From positions 7,713,001 to 7,777,000 of the forward strand of contig NZ_JAVDYB010000001.1 of NCBI RefSeq assembly GCF_031458235.1: a DNA stretch of 64,000 nt. Reading direction: 5' to 3'. Below the pieces are notes generated by a model. That model searched no databases. It was given only the letters and a program-made list of their open reading frames with translations, and was not told where the DNA came from. Below are positions 32,763 to 41,055 of this stretch, piece by piece. The stretch is from Catenuloplanes atrovinosus (GTDB taxonomy: Bacteria > Actinomycetota > Actinomycetes > Mycobacteriales > Micromonosporaceae). The position numbers and the translations under genes are program-made. Position 1 is the stretch's first letter; every line of letters begins with the position of its first letter.

Positions 32763-33875
32763 CTACGGGAGCTTGGTGAGGAGGGTGGACCAGGTGACCG
32801 CCGGGGAGAGACGGGAGGCGAGGCGGAACTGGGCGGTCTGGGCCTGGGTGCGGAGGTCGGGGTCGGCGAGCAGGGTGGGGATGGCCGTCGCCAGGTCGTC
32901 GGGGGCGGCTGCGACCAGGCCGGCGCCGAAGGTGGTGACGAGCGAGGCGACCAGGGGCTGGTTGGCGATTGCGGGGATGAAGAGGAGGGGGAGGCCGCGG
33001 GAGAGGGTGGCCAGGGTGGTGCCGGAGCCGCCGGCGGCCAGGACGGCGTGGGCGTGGTCGAGGAGTTGGGCGATGGGGGCGAAGGAGACGGCGCGTACCC
33101 GGGTGGGGTCCGTGATGCCGAGGTCGGCGGGGGTGGCGGTGAGGCCGGTGGTGACGAGGGCGTCGGCGCCGGCGTCGAGGACGGCGTGGACGGCGGTGCG
33201 GAGCAGGGGGAGGTCGTCGACGACGGTGCCGAGGGTGATCAGGACGACGGGGCGGTCGCCGGTGAAGGCGGGGATGTCGGCCTGCACGGGGGTGTTGTAG
33301 GCGGTGCTGGTGATGGGAAGTCCGGGGTCGGACGGCGGCGTCGTCTCCAGCCACTCGGGCCAGAGCTGGATCCGGGCGATTGGGCTGGGGAGGGGCAGGC
33401 CGCGCTGGGCGCCGGCCTTGGCGGCGCCGGCGGTGAGGATCGCGTCGATGTCAGTGGCGGGGCTGTGGTGGAAGACGGCCCACGGGATGCCGAGGCGCTG
33501 GGCGGCGAGCGGGCCGAGGTAGTCCCACTGCTCGCCGATGATGACGTCGGGGCGCTCCGTCTCGGCGATGCGGAGCAGCTCGTCGAAGGCGAGGTCGGCG
33601 TAGGTGGTGGTGAACAGCGCGACCGTGGAGTCGAGCATGCGGTCACTGTCGCTGCGGTAGCCGAGCACGTCCTCGCCGGAGCGGGTCTCGTTCTCGGCCA
33701 GCAGCGCGGGCAGGGCCGGGCCGAACGCGCGCGTGGTCAGGTGCGGTGCGGTGCCGTGCAGGGACTCGTGGGTGGCGATGACCACGGAGGCGCCGTCGGC
33801 GGCGGCCGCCTCGGCGAGGGGCAGCATCGGCAGCAGATGACCATAGGCGGGGAACGTCGTGAAGAGCGCTTTCAT
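32763..33875 (-). CDS. MGT/GT1-family glycosyltransferase
   Basis: A protein of about 370 residues of the UGT-like GT1 family that includes macrolide glycosyltransferases and antibiotic-tailoring enzymes. The N-terminus is MKALFTTFPAYGHLLPMLPLAEA (acceptor-domain start). The C-terminal nucleotide-sugar domain contains VVLITLGTVVDD, VSFAPIAQLLDHAHAVLAAGGSGTT (the conserved HAGxGT-type loop, here AAGGSGTT with the usual His replaced by Ala) and LPLLFIPAIANQP. The ATG at 33875 is preferred over earlier in-frame codons because the conserved domain starts there. It is divergent from a TetR regulator across a palindromic site, an arrangement typical of inducible drug-inactivation or natural-product tailoring genes; substrate unknown. 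Confidence 0.85.
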   Translation of the reverse strand: MKALFTTFPAYGHLLPMLPLAEAAAADGASVVIATHESLHGTAPHLTTRAFGPALPALLAENETRSGEDVLGYRSDSDRMLDSTVALFTTTYADLAFDELLRIAETERPDVIIGEQWDYLGPLAAQRLGIPWAVFHHSPATDIDAILTAGAAKAGAQRGLPLPSPIARIQLWPEWLETTPPSDPGLPITSTAYNTPVQADIPAFTGDRPVVLITLGTVVDDLPLLRTAVHAVLDAGADALVTTGLTATPADLGITDPTRVRAVSFAPIAQLLDHAHAVLAAGGSGTTLATLSRGLPLLFIPAIANQPLVASLVTTFGAGLVAAAPDDLATAIPTLLADPDLRTQAQTAQFRLASRLSPAVTWSTLLTKLP

Positions 33876-33913
33876 GATGGCGAGCGGCCTTTCTGGAGTG
33901 GCACATACTGAAT

Positions 33914-33925
33914 AGAGTCGACTCT
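33914..33925. promoter_or_regulatory. Palindromic operator between glycosyltransferase and TetR genes
   Basis: AGAGTCGACTCT is a perfect 12-bp palindrome lying midway in the 80-bp divergent region (33876-33955). It is a natural site for the adjacent TetR protein to repress both genes. Confidence 0.65.
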
Positions 33926-33955
33926 GACGAGAGCGTAGCAAGTACGATCCTCGAC

Positions 33956-34576
33956 GTGCCGAACCCGACCGACGCGCCCAGCCGGAGAGCGGAGTACGCC
34001 CAGCGCACCAGGCAGGCGATCCTCGACGCGGCGCGCGAGCTGTATATCGAGAAGGGCTATTTCGGCACGAAGGTCGAGGACATCGCGCGGCGGGCGCGCG
34101 TCGCGCCGGCCACCGTGTACGCGGTCGGCGGCGGCAAGCACGGCCTGCTGCGCACGCTGATCGAGTCCGGGACGACGGCGGAGGAGATCGCCGCGGTGCT
34201 CACCCGGATCGAGGAGAGCACCGACCCGCTGGACCTGGTGCGCTTCATCGTGCGCGCGACCCGCGAGCGGTTCGAGGAGTGGAACGGCCTGATGCGCCAG
34301 GTCGTCGTGGCGGCGCCGCAGGAGCCGACGGTACGGGAGGTCCAGCGGATCGCCCACGCGAGCATGCGGAACGGGCTCGCGCTGACCGCGCGACGGCTGG
34401 CCCGGCTCGGCGCGCTCCGCGACGGCGTCGACGAGGCGCGCGCCACCGACCTGCTCTGGCTGCACCTGTGCAACGCCGCGTACTTCATCCGTACCGATGA
34501 TCTCGGTTGGTCCCTCGACGAGTCCGAGGCCTGGCTCGTCGAGGTCCTGCCGCCCGCGCTGCTGAAGGCGCGATAG
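33956..34576 (+). CDS. TetR-family transcriptional regulator
   Basis: A 206-residue repressor. The N-terminal helix-turn-helix (about 14-62) reads TRQAILDAARELYIEKGYFGTKVEDIARRARVAPATVYAVGGGKHGLL, the canonical TetR_N pattern. The C-terminal all-helical domain (about 80-200) should bind a small ligand or mediate dimerisation. The GTG start at 33956 is 80 bp from the divergent glycosyltransferase start, with a perfect palindrome between them, so it most likely regulates itself and that gene. It converges with the GNAT gene, leaving a 6-nt gap with no room for a terminator. Confidence 0.92.
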   Translation: MPNPTDAPSRRAEYAQRTRQAILDAARELYIEKGYFGTKVEDIARRARVAPATVYAVGGGKHGLLRTLIESGTTAEEIAAVLTRIEESTDPLDLVRFIVRATRERFEEWNGLMRQVVVAAPQEPTVREVQRIAHASMRNGLALTARRLARLGALRDGVDEARATDLLWLHLCNAAYFIRTDDLGWSLDESEAWLVEVLPPALLKAR

Positions 34577-34582
34577 CGCGCC

Positions 34583-35362
34583 TCACTCCAGATGGATGTG
34601 GGCGTCCAGGTTCGCGCCGGTGATGATGCCGTCCGCGACGCGCGCGGCCACGCGGCGCGCCAGCAGCCGCCGCGGGTGGCGCAGGCCGGACGGGGAGAGC
34701 CGCGACCGCCGGCGGAGTTCGGCCGCGTTGCGGGCGATGGCCGGGCCGAACCGGCGGAAGTCGCCGTAGAGCGCCCGGTTCTCGGCCGCGCCGAGATAGG
34801 GGAACGGCGAGGAGCCCAGCATCGGTACGAACGGGGTGCCGATCCGCCGCAGATTCCGGTACGCCCGGTCGTCGATCATGGCGACCACGTGCACGATCCC
34901 GTCGCGGTGGAACGCGCGGTACAGCGTGCGGTAAAGCAGCGTGCTGACCAGGACCGAGCGCGCGCCGCGGTACTCCGGGAGCACGGCCAGCGTGGCGACG
35001 TCGACGGCCGGCCGCCCGTCGGTCATCCCGTGGTGCGCCCGGATGCTGTCGACCGTGCCGCCGATGTACGCGGGCGCGTCGTTGAGCGACTTCAGCCCGG
35101 CCGGGGACTCGTCGATCAGGCGGATCACGCCGGCGGCGCGGCGGCGGGCCTGGTCGAGCACGACGATGAAGCGGCTGGCCGGGTCGTACTCCCCGTACTC
35201 CGCCTTCATCGCGTCCGCGTCCAGGCCGAACGACGTCTCGAACACGGCGCGTTCCACGACACGGCCCGCCTCGGCCAGCGGATGGTCGGTGCCGACCAGG
35301 ACCGCGGCGAAACGACCGGGGTACGGGACGGGCTCGCGGGACACACCGACATGATCGTCCAC
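34583..35362 (-). CDS. GNAT-like N-acyltransferase
   Basis: A 259-residue protein with an acyl-CoA N-acyltransferase fold. The central strand VDVATLAVLPEYRGARSVLVSTLLYRTLYR has the acyl-CoA-binding loop pattern, preceded by RFIVVLDQARRRAAGVIRLIDESPAGLKSLND. The long N-terminal part and the arrangement resemble N-acyl amino acid synthase or autoinducer-synthase-like GNATs rather than small acetyltransferases. The substrate is not predictable. The C-terminal 40 residues are strongly basic (RRRSRLSPSGLRHPRRLLARRVAARV). The GTG start at 35362 was taken as the first codon of the conserved region. Confidence 0.65.
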   Translation of the reverse strand: MDDHVGVSREPVPYPGRFAAVLVGTDHPLAEAGRVVERAVFETSFGLDADAMKAEYGEYDPASRFIVVLDQARRRAAGVIRLIDESPAGLKSLNDAPAYIGGTVDSIRAHHGMTDGRPAVDVATLAVLPEYRGARSVLVSTLLYRTLYRAFHRDGIVHVVAMIDDRAYRNLRRIGTPFVPMLGSSPFPYLGAAENRALYGDFRRFGPAIARNAAELRRRSRLSPSGLRHPRRLLARRVAARVADGIITGANLDAHIHLE

Positions 35363-35418
35363 AGTGGGCCGTCACGTGGCGTCTTCCGCGGATGACCCCA
35401 CGAACGGGATGAGCGACG

Positions 35419-35964
35419 CTACAGCTGTTCCGCCCGGATCAGGCTGCGCACCCGCAACTCGGCCGCGACCTCCGCCGAGCACTCGCCGACGATGGCCGCG
35501 GTGCCGATCGGGACGGCGCCGCACGCGGTCACGACCTCGCCGAGCGCACGCGACTGCGCACCCGTGGTGATCCAGTCGTCGACGATCAGCGCGCGGTCGC
35601 CGGGGCGGAGCTGGCGGGTGCGCACGCCGAGCGACAGCCGCCGACCCTTGTGGTCCGGAGCGGCCTGCGCCCAGGTCATCGGCTCGGCCACCGGAGAGTG
35701 ACCGCCCTTGTACGCCTCGACGAAGCCGACCTCCAGCGCCATCGCGACCAGCGGGCCGACGATGAACCCGGTCACCTCCGGCGACACCACCACGGTGGGC
35801 GCCTCCTCGGGAAAGAGCGCGGCCAGCGCGGGGCCCAGCGCGCGCAGCACGGTGGGGGAGCGCCACCAGCCGGAGAGGTCACTGACCAGGTGCGGAAAGT
35901 CCTGGCCCGGATCGTTCCAGCGAAAGGCGCCGATCAGTTCGGTGGTAAGGTCCGACGACGACAC
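35419..35964 (-). CDS. Phosphoribosyltransferase-domain protein (Apt-like)
   Basis: A protein of about 181 residues of the type I PRTase fold. The PRPP-binding loop ALIVDDWITTGAQ (two acidic residues followed by TTG) is clear, preceded by the flexible region (GRRLSLGVRTRQLRPGDR) and the pyrophosphate-loop region PTVVVSPEVTGFIVGPLVAMAL. The pattern is closest to adenine phosphoribosyltransferase-like proteins, but the base specificity is not certain. GTG at 35964 is chosen as the start of the conserved part (VSSSDLTTELIGAFRW); upstream sequence in frame is low-quality. It diverges from the SpoIIE-type phosphatase gene across about 205 bp. Confidence 0.75.
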   Translation of the reverse strand: MSSSDLTTELIGAFRWNDPGQDFPHLVSDLSGWWRSPTVLRALGPALAALFPEEAPTVVVSPEVTGFIVGPLVAMALEVGFVEAYKGGHSPVAEPMTWAQAAPDHKGRRLSLGVRTRQLRPGDRALIVDDWITTGAQSRALGEVVTACGAVPIGTAAIVGECSAEVAAELRVRSLIRAEQL

Positions 35965-36169
35965 CAGATCATCTTGCTCCCGCGCCGCAATGGGGCAACC
36001 CACCGGTCCGCCGAGAGCGTTGAGACACGAGGAGACCCCCACAAGGGCGACCCGATCGGGCGATGACCAGGAGACCCCTGCACCCCGCCGGAACGGCCAA
36101 ATCGGCATCAGACTAGGGGGCAAGTCGGTGCAGTCCCGTCGGTCGATCAGGCATGCTGGTTCCGGACCA

Positions 36170-37273
36170 ATGCACAGCATCCTCGCGGGCCGCCGCCCGA
36201 TCAGCCCTGGATCCCGCGCCGGCATCGGCGCGGCCGTCGCGCTGCTCGCGCTCGTCTCCGTGATCGAGATGGCGGACGGGCATAAGGCGAGCTACGTCGG
36301 ACTGGTCGCGGCCGCGCCGTTCCTGGCCGCGGTGTTCGCGTCGTGGCGGGTGGTACTGGCGGTCGGCGCGGTGGCCACGGTGGTCGGTGCCGCGTTCGTG
36401 GTCTCGGACCCGTCGTTCCCGGCTTCGGTCAATGTGGTCGGTGTGGGCCTGTCCACCGGCATCGCGGCCGCGGTCGCGACCATCCGGGAGCGGCAGGCGC
36501 GGCGGATCGACGAGCTGTTCAAGCTGGCCCAGGTCGCGCAGCAGGCGGTGCTGCGCCCGATCGGCCCACACGTCGGCACCCTCGCGGTGGCCGGCCGCTA
36601 CATCTCCGCCACCGCGGCCGCGGACATCGGCGGCGACCTCTACGAGGCGCTGGACACGCCGTACGGGGTACGGATGATCATCGGTGACGTGCGCGGAAAA
36701 GGGCTGGACGCGGTCCGCCTCGCCAGCATCGTGCTCGGGTCGTACCGGCACGTCGCGTTCGAGCGCGGCGACCTGCGTACCGTGGTGGCGGATCTGGATC
36801 GCGCGGTGGCGCGCAGCGTCGGCGACGAGGACTTCGTGACCGCGGTGCTGGTCGAGGAGCGCGGCGGCACGCTGACCATCGTCAACTGTGGACATCCGTC
36901 GCCGCTGCTGCTCCGGCGCGGCAAGGTCATCCCGTTGGACCCGCCGGCACCCGTACCGCCGCTGGGGTTCCGGCCGGAGGCCCAGCCGCGCGTGGAGCGG
37001 CTGGAGCCCGGCGACCGGTTGCTGCTGTTCACCGACGGTCTCGGCGAGGCTCGCCGGGAGGGGGAGTTCTTCCCGACGGCCGACCGCGCCTGGCAGCTGG
37101 TCGGGCACGGCACGGTCGGTGACGGCCTGGCGTCGCTGGAGGCGGCGCTGCACGAGTGGGTGCACGGACGGTTGGACGATGACATCGCGCTGGTGCTGAT
37201 GGAATACACCGGGCCCAAGACCGTCGCGAGCGCGGCCATGCCGAGCTGGGAGGTCGGCGCCGCCGGCGCATGA
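36170..37273 (+). CDS. Membrane SpoIIE/PP2C-type Ser phosphatase
   Basis: A protein of about 367 residues. Three or four transmembrane helices occupy the first 110 residues (GIGAAVALLALVSVIEMAD, YVGLVAAAPFLAAVFA, VVLAVGAVATVVGAAFVV, VGVGLSTGIAAAVATI). The C-terminal SpoIIE-type PP2C domain has metal-binding motifs GGDLYEA, IGDVRGKG, NCGHPSPLLL, LLLFTDGLGEAR and a final DDDIALVLMEY. No sensor (PAS/GAF) or kinase domain is attached, so the membrane part may be the sensor. Such phosphatases usually act on anti-anti-sigma factors in partner-switching cascades; no such partner is in the window. ATG at 36170 starts the conserved region. Confidence 0.88.
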   Translation: MHSILAGRRPISPGSRAGIGAAVALLALVSVIEMADGHKASYVGLVAAAPFLAAVFASWRVVLAVGAVATVVGAAFVVSDPSFPASVNVVGVGLSTGIAAAVATIRERQARRIDELFKLAQVAQQAVLRPIGPHVGTLAVAGRYISATAAADIGGDLYEALDTPYGVRMIIGDVRGKGLDAVRLASIVLGSYRHVAFERGDLRTVVADLDRAVARSVGDEDFVTAVLVEERGGTLTIVNCGHPSPLLLRRGKVIPLDPPAPVPPLGFRPEAQPRVERLEPGDRLLLFTDGLGEARREGEFFPTADRAWQLVGHGTVGDGLASLEAALHEWVHGRLDDDIALVLMEYTGPKTVASAAMPSWEVGAAGA

Positions 37274-37282
37274 CGCCGCGCC

Positions 37283-37471
37283 CTACGTCGCGGGCGCCGG
37301 GCGCGGTGCCGGCACCTGCAACGGCCCGGGGACGATCGGCGGCAGCAGGGTGGTCGGCGCCTCGTCCGCCTCCTCCGGCGCGCGGTGGCGCCCGATGTAG
37401 CCGTACTCGTAGCCCCGGTCCGGCTCCTGGCGTATCTGGCGCAGCGCGCCCCTGAGGTTGCTGAGCAGCAT
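37283..37471 (-). CDS. Small hypothetical protein (62 aa)
   Basis: A 62-residue protein MLLSNLRGALRQIRQEPDRG... with an amphipathic basic N-terminus, a YEYGYIGRHRAPEE segment and a Pro-rich tail (PPIVPGPLQVPAPRPAPAT). The ATG at 37471 has an excellent GGGGAGG Shine-Dalgarno 6 nt upstream, which supports it as a real gene despite its size. It converges on the SpoIIE-type gene with a 9-nt gap. No family is recognised. Cytoplasmic location is likely because no hydrophobic helix is present. Confidence 0.6.
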   Translation of the reverse strand: MLLSNLRGALRQIRQEPDRGYEYGYIGRHRAPEEADEAPTTLLPPIVPGPLQVPAPRPAPAT

Positions 37472-37683
37472 GGACGTCCTCCCCGAACGTTGGCTCGGCC
37501 CGCACGCCGAGCTGCGCTTCAACCGAGCCAACGAGATGGACTCGGCCCAGGTTGTGGCCCGTTCGGCGCGGCACCTTGACCCGGCGGGTGAACTCACTCC
37601 GCTAATCGCGCAAAAAGGGTGAATCGCTGCCGATGCTGTCGCGCGTGTGGTCGCGGTCACTTCACCGGCGGCCTTGTCCGTAC

Positions 37684-37721
37684 TTACCCGTCGGTAATAC
37701 TCTTCTATTACTGACCGGTAA
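37684..37721. promoter_or_regulatory. Large inverted repeat upstream of acyl-CoA dehydrogenase
   Basis: Half-sites TTACCCGTCGGTAATA and TATTACTGACCGGTAA are inverted repeats matching at 14 of 16 positions, separated by CTCTTC. They end 26 nt before the ATG. Each half also contains an internal TTAC...GTAA dyad, the form of TetR-family fatty-acid regulator operators, so one or two dimers may bind. Confidence 0.7.
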
Positions 37722-37747
37722 CGAGCGTGAAGCGGGGGCTGCCGCCC

Positions 37748-39604
37748 ATGAGTCACTACAAGAGCAACCTGCGGGACCTCGAGTTCAACCTGTTCGAGGT
37801 GTTCGGAGCCGACCGCTCGTTCGGGGTCGCTCCGTACGCGGAGTTCGACGTCGACACCGTCCGTGACATCCTGTCGGAGATGCGGCGGCTGGCCGAGGAG
37901 GACCTCGGCGCCAGCTACACCGACGCCGACCGCAACCCGCCGGTGTTCGACCCGGCGACGCACACCGCGCCGCTGCCCGAGTCGTTCAAGAAGTCCTACC
38001 GGGCGTGGATGGCCGCCGAGTTCTGGCGGCTGGACCTGCCCGAGGCGCTCGGCGGCACCCCGGCGCCGCGCGCGGTCTGGTGGGCGATCGCCGAGATGGT
38101 GCTCGGGTCGAACGCCCCGCTCTGGATGTACTCGTCCGGTGCCTCCTTCGCGCACATCGCGCACGTCGAGGGCACCGAGGAGCAGAAGCGGTGGGCCGAG
38201 CTGTTCATCGAGAAGCAGTGGGGCTCGACCATGGTGCTGACCGAGCCGGACGCCGGCTCCGACGTCGGCGCCGGCCGTGCCCGGGCGATCCCGCAGCCGG
38301 ACGGCTCGTGGCACATCGAGGGCGTCAAGCGCTTCATCACGTCCGGCGAGCACGACCTCAGCGACAACATCATCCACTACGTGCTGGCGCGGCCGGTCGG
38401 CGTGGAGGGCGTGGGCGGCCCGGGCACCAAGGGCCTGTCACTGTTCATCGTGCCGAAGTTCCACTTCGACCCGGAGACCGGTGAGCTGGGCGAGCGCAAC
38501 GGCGTCTACGCCACGAACGTCGAGCACAAGATGGGCATCAAGGTCTCCAACACCTGCGAGCTCACCTTCGGCGAGCACGGCACGCCGGCGAAGGGCTGGC
38601 TGCTCGGCGACGTGCACCAGGGCATCCGGCAGATGTTCCTGATCATCGAGTACGCCCGGATGATGGTCGGCACGAAGGCGATCGCCACCCTCTCCAGCGG
38701 CTACCTGAACGCGCTGGAGTACGCGAAGGGCCGCGTCCAGGGCGCCGACCTGCTGCGCCAGGCGGACAAGACCGCGCCGCGCGTCGAGATCATCAAGCAC
38801 CCGGACGTACGCCGCTCGCTGATGCTCCAGAAGGCGTACGCGGAGGGCCTGCGCGCGCTCGTCCTCTACACCGCGACCTGGCAGGACACGGTGGCGAAGG
38901 CGGAGGCGTCCGGCGACGTGGAGGCGGCCGCGATCGGCAAGAAGGTCAACGACCTGCTGCTCCCGCTGGTCAAGGGCGTCGGCTCGGAGCGCGCGTACGA
39001 GCTGCTCGGCGCGGAGTCGCTGCAGACGTTCGGCGGCTCCGGCTTCCTCCAGGACTACCCGCTGGAGCAGTACGTCCGCGACTCGAAGATCGACACGCTG
39101 TACGAGGGCACCACCGCGATCCAGAGTTTGGACCTGATCTTCCGCAAGATAGTCCGGGACAACGGGCAGGCGCTGATGCGCGTGGCCGGCGAGATCCAGG
39201 CGTTCATCGAGTCCGAGGGCGGCAACGGCCGGCTCAAGGAGGAGCGCGCGCAGCTCGGCAAGTCGCTCGGCGAGCTGCAGGCGATGCTCGGCGCGATCAC
39301 CGGCTGGCTGGCCGCGGCCCAGGGCGGCAAGCCCGAGGAGCTGTACAAGGTCGGCCTGCACTCCCGGCGCGTGCTGCTCGCGCTCGGCGACGTGGTGGTC
39401 GGCTGGCTGCTCCAGCGGCAGGCCGAGGTCGCGCTCGGCGCACTGGCCGGCGAGGTTTCCGCCGCGGACAAGGCCTTCTACGAGGGCAAGGTCGCGGCCG
39501 CGCGGTTCTTCGCACACGAGGTGCTGCCCCGGGTCGGCGCGGACCGCCGCGTCGTGCAGGGCGCCACGCTCGACCTCATGCAGGTCGACGAGGACCAGTT
39601 CTAG
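37748..39604 (+). CDS. Acyl-CoA dehydrogenase (FadE5-like, about 618 aa)
   Basis: A large-type acyl-CoA dehydrogenase that introduces the alpha-beta double bond in fatty acyl-CoA during beta-oxidation, with FAD. Length (618 against about 380-400 for short types) and the N-terminal [19 protein letters not shown] are typical of the actinobacterial FadE5 group. FAD/substrate motifs include [13 protein letters not shown] and [38 protein letters not shown] and [34 protein letters not shown] cover the helical domain, with the catalytic Glu expected at YEGT. ATG 37748 begins the conserved N-terminus. A palindromic operator upstream and a strong terminator downstream make it a single-gene unit. Confidence 0.94.
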   Translation: MSHYKSNLRDLEFNLFEVFGADRSFGVAPYAEFDVDTVRDILSEMRRLAEEDLGASYTDADRNPPVFDPATHTAPLPESFKKSYRAWMAAEFWRLDLPEALGGTPAPRAVWWAIAEMVLGSNAPLWMYSSGASFAHIAHVEGTEEQKRWAELFIEKQWGSTMVLTEPDAGSDVGAGRARAIPQPDGSWHIEGVKRFITSGEHDLSDNIIHYVLARPVGVEGVGGPGTKGLSLFIVPKFHFDPETGELGERNGVYATNVEHKMGIKVSNTCELTFGEHGTPAKGWLLGDVHQGIRQMFLIIEYARMMVGTKAIATLSSGYLNALEYAKGRVQGADLLRQADKTAPRVEIIKHPDVRRSLMLQKAYAEGLRALVLYTATWQDTVAKAEASGDVEAAAIGKKVNDLLLPLVKGVGSERAYELLGAESLQTFGGSGFLQDYPLEQYVRDSKIDTLYEGTTAIQSLDLIFRKIVRDNGQALMRVAGEIQAFIESEGGNGRLKEERAQLGKSLGELQAMLGAITGWLAAAQGGKPEELYKVGLHSRRVLLALGDVVVGWLLQRQAEVALGALAGEVSAADKAFYEGKVAAARFFAHEVLPRVGADRRVVQGATLDLMQVDEDQF

Positions 39605-39619
39605 GAACACCCCTCCGCC

Positions 39620-39653
39620 AGCGGCGACGGTACGTACCGTCGCCGCTCTTTTT
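39620..39653 (+). terminator. Intrinsic terminator with T-tract after fadE-like gene
   Basis: A 28-bp perfect palindrome (39620-39647), starting AGCGGCGACGGTA and closing TACCGTCGCCGCT, is followed by CTTTTTTCT. A U-rich tail this good is rare in such high-G+C genomes. Confidence 0.93.
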
Positions 39654-39720
39654 TCTCCTAGCCGCCGCGGCGGCCCACGAGCCGATATAGCCTGAAATCT
39701 CCCGGCACGGGGGAGTGCAC

Positions 39721-40005
39721 ATGGGCATCGGCGGAGGAATCTTCCTCATCGCAATCGGCGCCATCCTGGCCTTCGCGGTCCACGCGGAGCCGGGTTGGCT
39801 GGACCTCACCGTGGTCGGCTGGGTCCTGATGCTGGCCGGCACGGCCGCGCTGGTGATCACGATCTGGTACTGGAACGACCGCCGCAACCGCGCGCTGGCC
39901 GTCGGGATGGACGTGGTCGAGGAGACCCGGCTGGCCCACCCGGCCGCACCGCTCGGCGCGGAATCCGAGATCGAGATCCGGCACCCACCGGCGCCGCCCG
40001 GCTGA
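39721..40005 (+). CDS. Small two-helix membrane protein (DUF6458-like), copy 1
   Basis: A 94-residue protein. Two transmembrane helices (about 3-21, GIGGGIFLIAIGAILAFAV, and 30-52, LTVVGWVLMLAGTAALVITIWYW) are separated by a short loop HAEPGWLD and followed by a charged, Pro-rich cytoplasmic tail. ATG 39721 is preferred (GGGGGAG ends 5 nt upstream) over the GTG two codons earlier. A clear paralogue lies at 40677 (same GIFLIALGAI..FA and WIDIAVVGWVLILAG pattern). These small proteins are widespread in actinobacteria with no established function. Confidence 0.85.
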   Translation: MGIGGGIFLIAIGAILAFAVHAEPGWLDLTVVGWVLMLAGTAALVITIWYWNDRRNRALAVGMDVVEETRLAHPAAPLGAESEIEIRHPPAPPG

Positions 40006-40022
40006 GGACCGCGCTCAGCCGC

Positions 40023-40535
40023 TCAGCCGCGGGCGGTGTGCGAGTCGGCCAGCGGCGCGCCACCGGTGCCGAGCGACGCCCAGTCGCCGTCGAAGCGGTG
40101 CACGGCCAGGCCGCAGGTGCGCATGCCGTCCGAGTCGTCGGCGCTGTCCGGGTCGAGCATCGCGGACAGCAGCGAGATGTCCGGGTTGTGGCCGACCAGC
40201 AGCACCGTCGCGATCTCCGCCGGCACCGCCTTGGCCAGCGCGAGCAGCGCGGGGTGGCCCTCGGCGTAGAGACCCGGCTCGTACCGGACCGTGGGCGCGC
40301 TCGCGTCGGCGGCGGCCTCGGCCATCGCCACCGCCACGCCGTGCCAGGTCTGCCGGGTGCGCCGCGCGGGCGAGCAGATCACCAGCTCCGGTGCGTACCC
40401 GTGATGCGCGAGCCAGGCACCGGCGGCGGCCGCGTCCGCGTGCCCGCGCTCCGTCAGCGGGCGTTCGAGATCGCCGACGCCGTCCGGGCGGTCGGCCTTG
40501 GCGTGGCGGAGCAGGACGAGGGTTCGAGACGTCAC
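40023..40535 (-). CDS. SixA-like histidine phosphatase
   Basis: A 170-residue member of the histidine phosphatase (phosphoglycerate-mutase-like) superfamily. The N-terminal catalytic motif is LVLLRHAKADRP (RHxK-type, His near residue 12), with LERPLTERGHADA following, SPARRTRQTW in the middle and the second catalytic His in VLLVGHNPDISLL. It is shorter than PGM enzymes and matches SixA-type phosphohistidine phosphatases, although the true substrate is unknown. The GTG at 40535 opens the conserved domain. It lies between the two small paralogous membrane-protein genes, on the opposite strand. Confidence 0.85.
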   Translation of the reverse strand: MTSRTLVLLRHAKADRPDGVGDLERPLTERGHADAAAAGAWLAHHGYAPELVICSPARRTRQTWHGVAVAMAEAAADASAPTVRYEPGLYAEGHPALLALAKAVPAEIATVLLVGHNPDISLLSAMLDPDSADDSDGMRTCGLAVHRFDGDWASLGTGGAPLADSHTARG

Positions 40536-40676
40536 GCGGTACAGCTTGCCTGATTGACACGAGCGACGGGTGGGTAAGCCACCACTCAAGCGTGGGTCGG
40601 CATCCAGGCCTCGGTCCACGACGCGGCAATGCGCCGGCCACCCCGGTCCGGCCGTCAGCCAAGGAGGGCGAGGAAA

Positions 40677-40997
40677 GTGGGATTCGGAGCAAGCATCTTC
40701 CTCATCGCGCTCGGAGCGATCTTCGCGTTCGCGATCGAGTTCGACCTGGGGTGGATCGACATCGCTGTGGTCGGCTGGGTTCTGATCCTCGCCGGCCTCG
40801 TGGGTCTGATCACGACCGTGTGGTTCTGGCAGAGCCGCCGTCGCCCGGTCGCGACCACCGCCGATGGTCACATCCCGGCGCCGCCGCACCCGGCGTCCGC
40901 ACCGCCGCAGACGCACGTGGCCCCGCCCGTCGCCGCGCCGGTCGAGGACCGGGTCGTCGAGGAGCAGTACCGCGTCCGTCGTCAGCAGCCCATGTAA
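40677..40997 (+). CDS. Small two-helix membrane protein (DUF6458-like), copy 2
   Basis: A 106-residue paralogue of the protein at 39721. Helices are at about 4-20 (GASIFLIALGAIFAFAI) and 28-50 (IAVVGWVLILAGLVGLITTVWFW). The loop is EFDLGWID and the tail is a longer Pro/Ala/Val-rich cytoplasmic one ending RVRRQQPM. GTG 40677 has a strong AAGGAGG 8-14 nt upstream. A perfect terminator hairpin follows 14 nt after the stop. Probably an independent transcription unit. Function unknown. Confidence 0.85.
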   Translation: MGFGASIFLIALGAIFAFAIEFDLGWIDIAVVGWVLILAGLVGLITTVWFWQSRRRPVATTADGHIPAPPHPASAPPQTHVAPPVAAPVEDRVVEEQYRVRRQQPM

Positions 40998-41011
40998 CCG
41001 ACGTTCACCGA

Positions 41012-41042
41012 AAGGGCCCGCGGCATTCCGCCGCGGGCCCTT
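41012..41042. terminator. Bidirectional terminator
   Basis: AAGGGCCCGCGGC / GCCGCGGGCCCTT form a perfect 13-bp stem with loop ATTCC in the convergent gap before the hemolysin III gene. Confidence 0.88.
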
Positions 41043-41055
41043 CTCGTGCCGGGAC

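Noticed and set aside
32416-33354. Long minus-strand Arg/Pro-rich frame before the glycosyltransferase
   Set aside because: It overlaps the glycosyltransferase gene in another frame and contains no recognisable domain; only a short part near 32440 matches the IS5 remnant.
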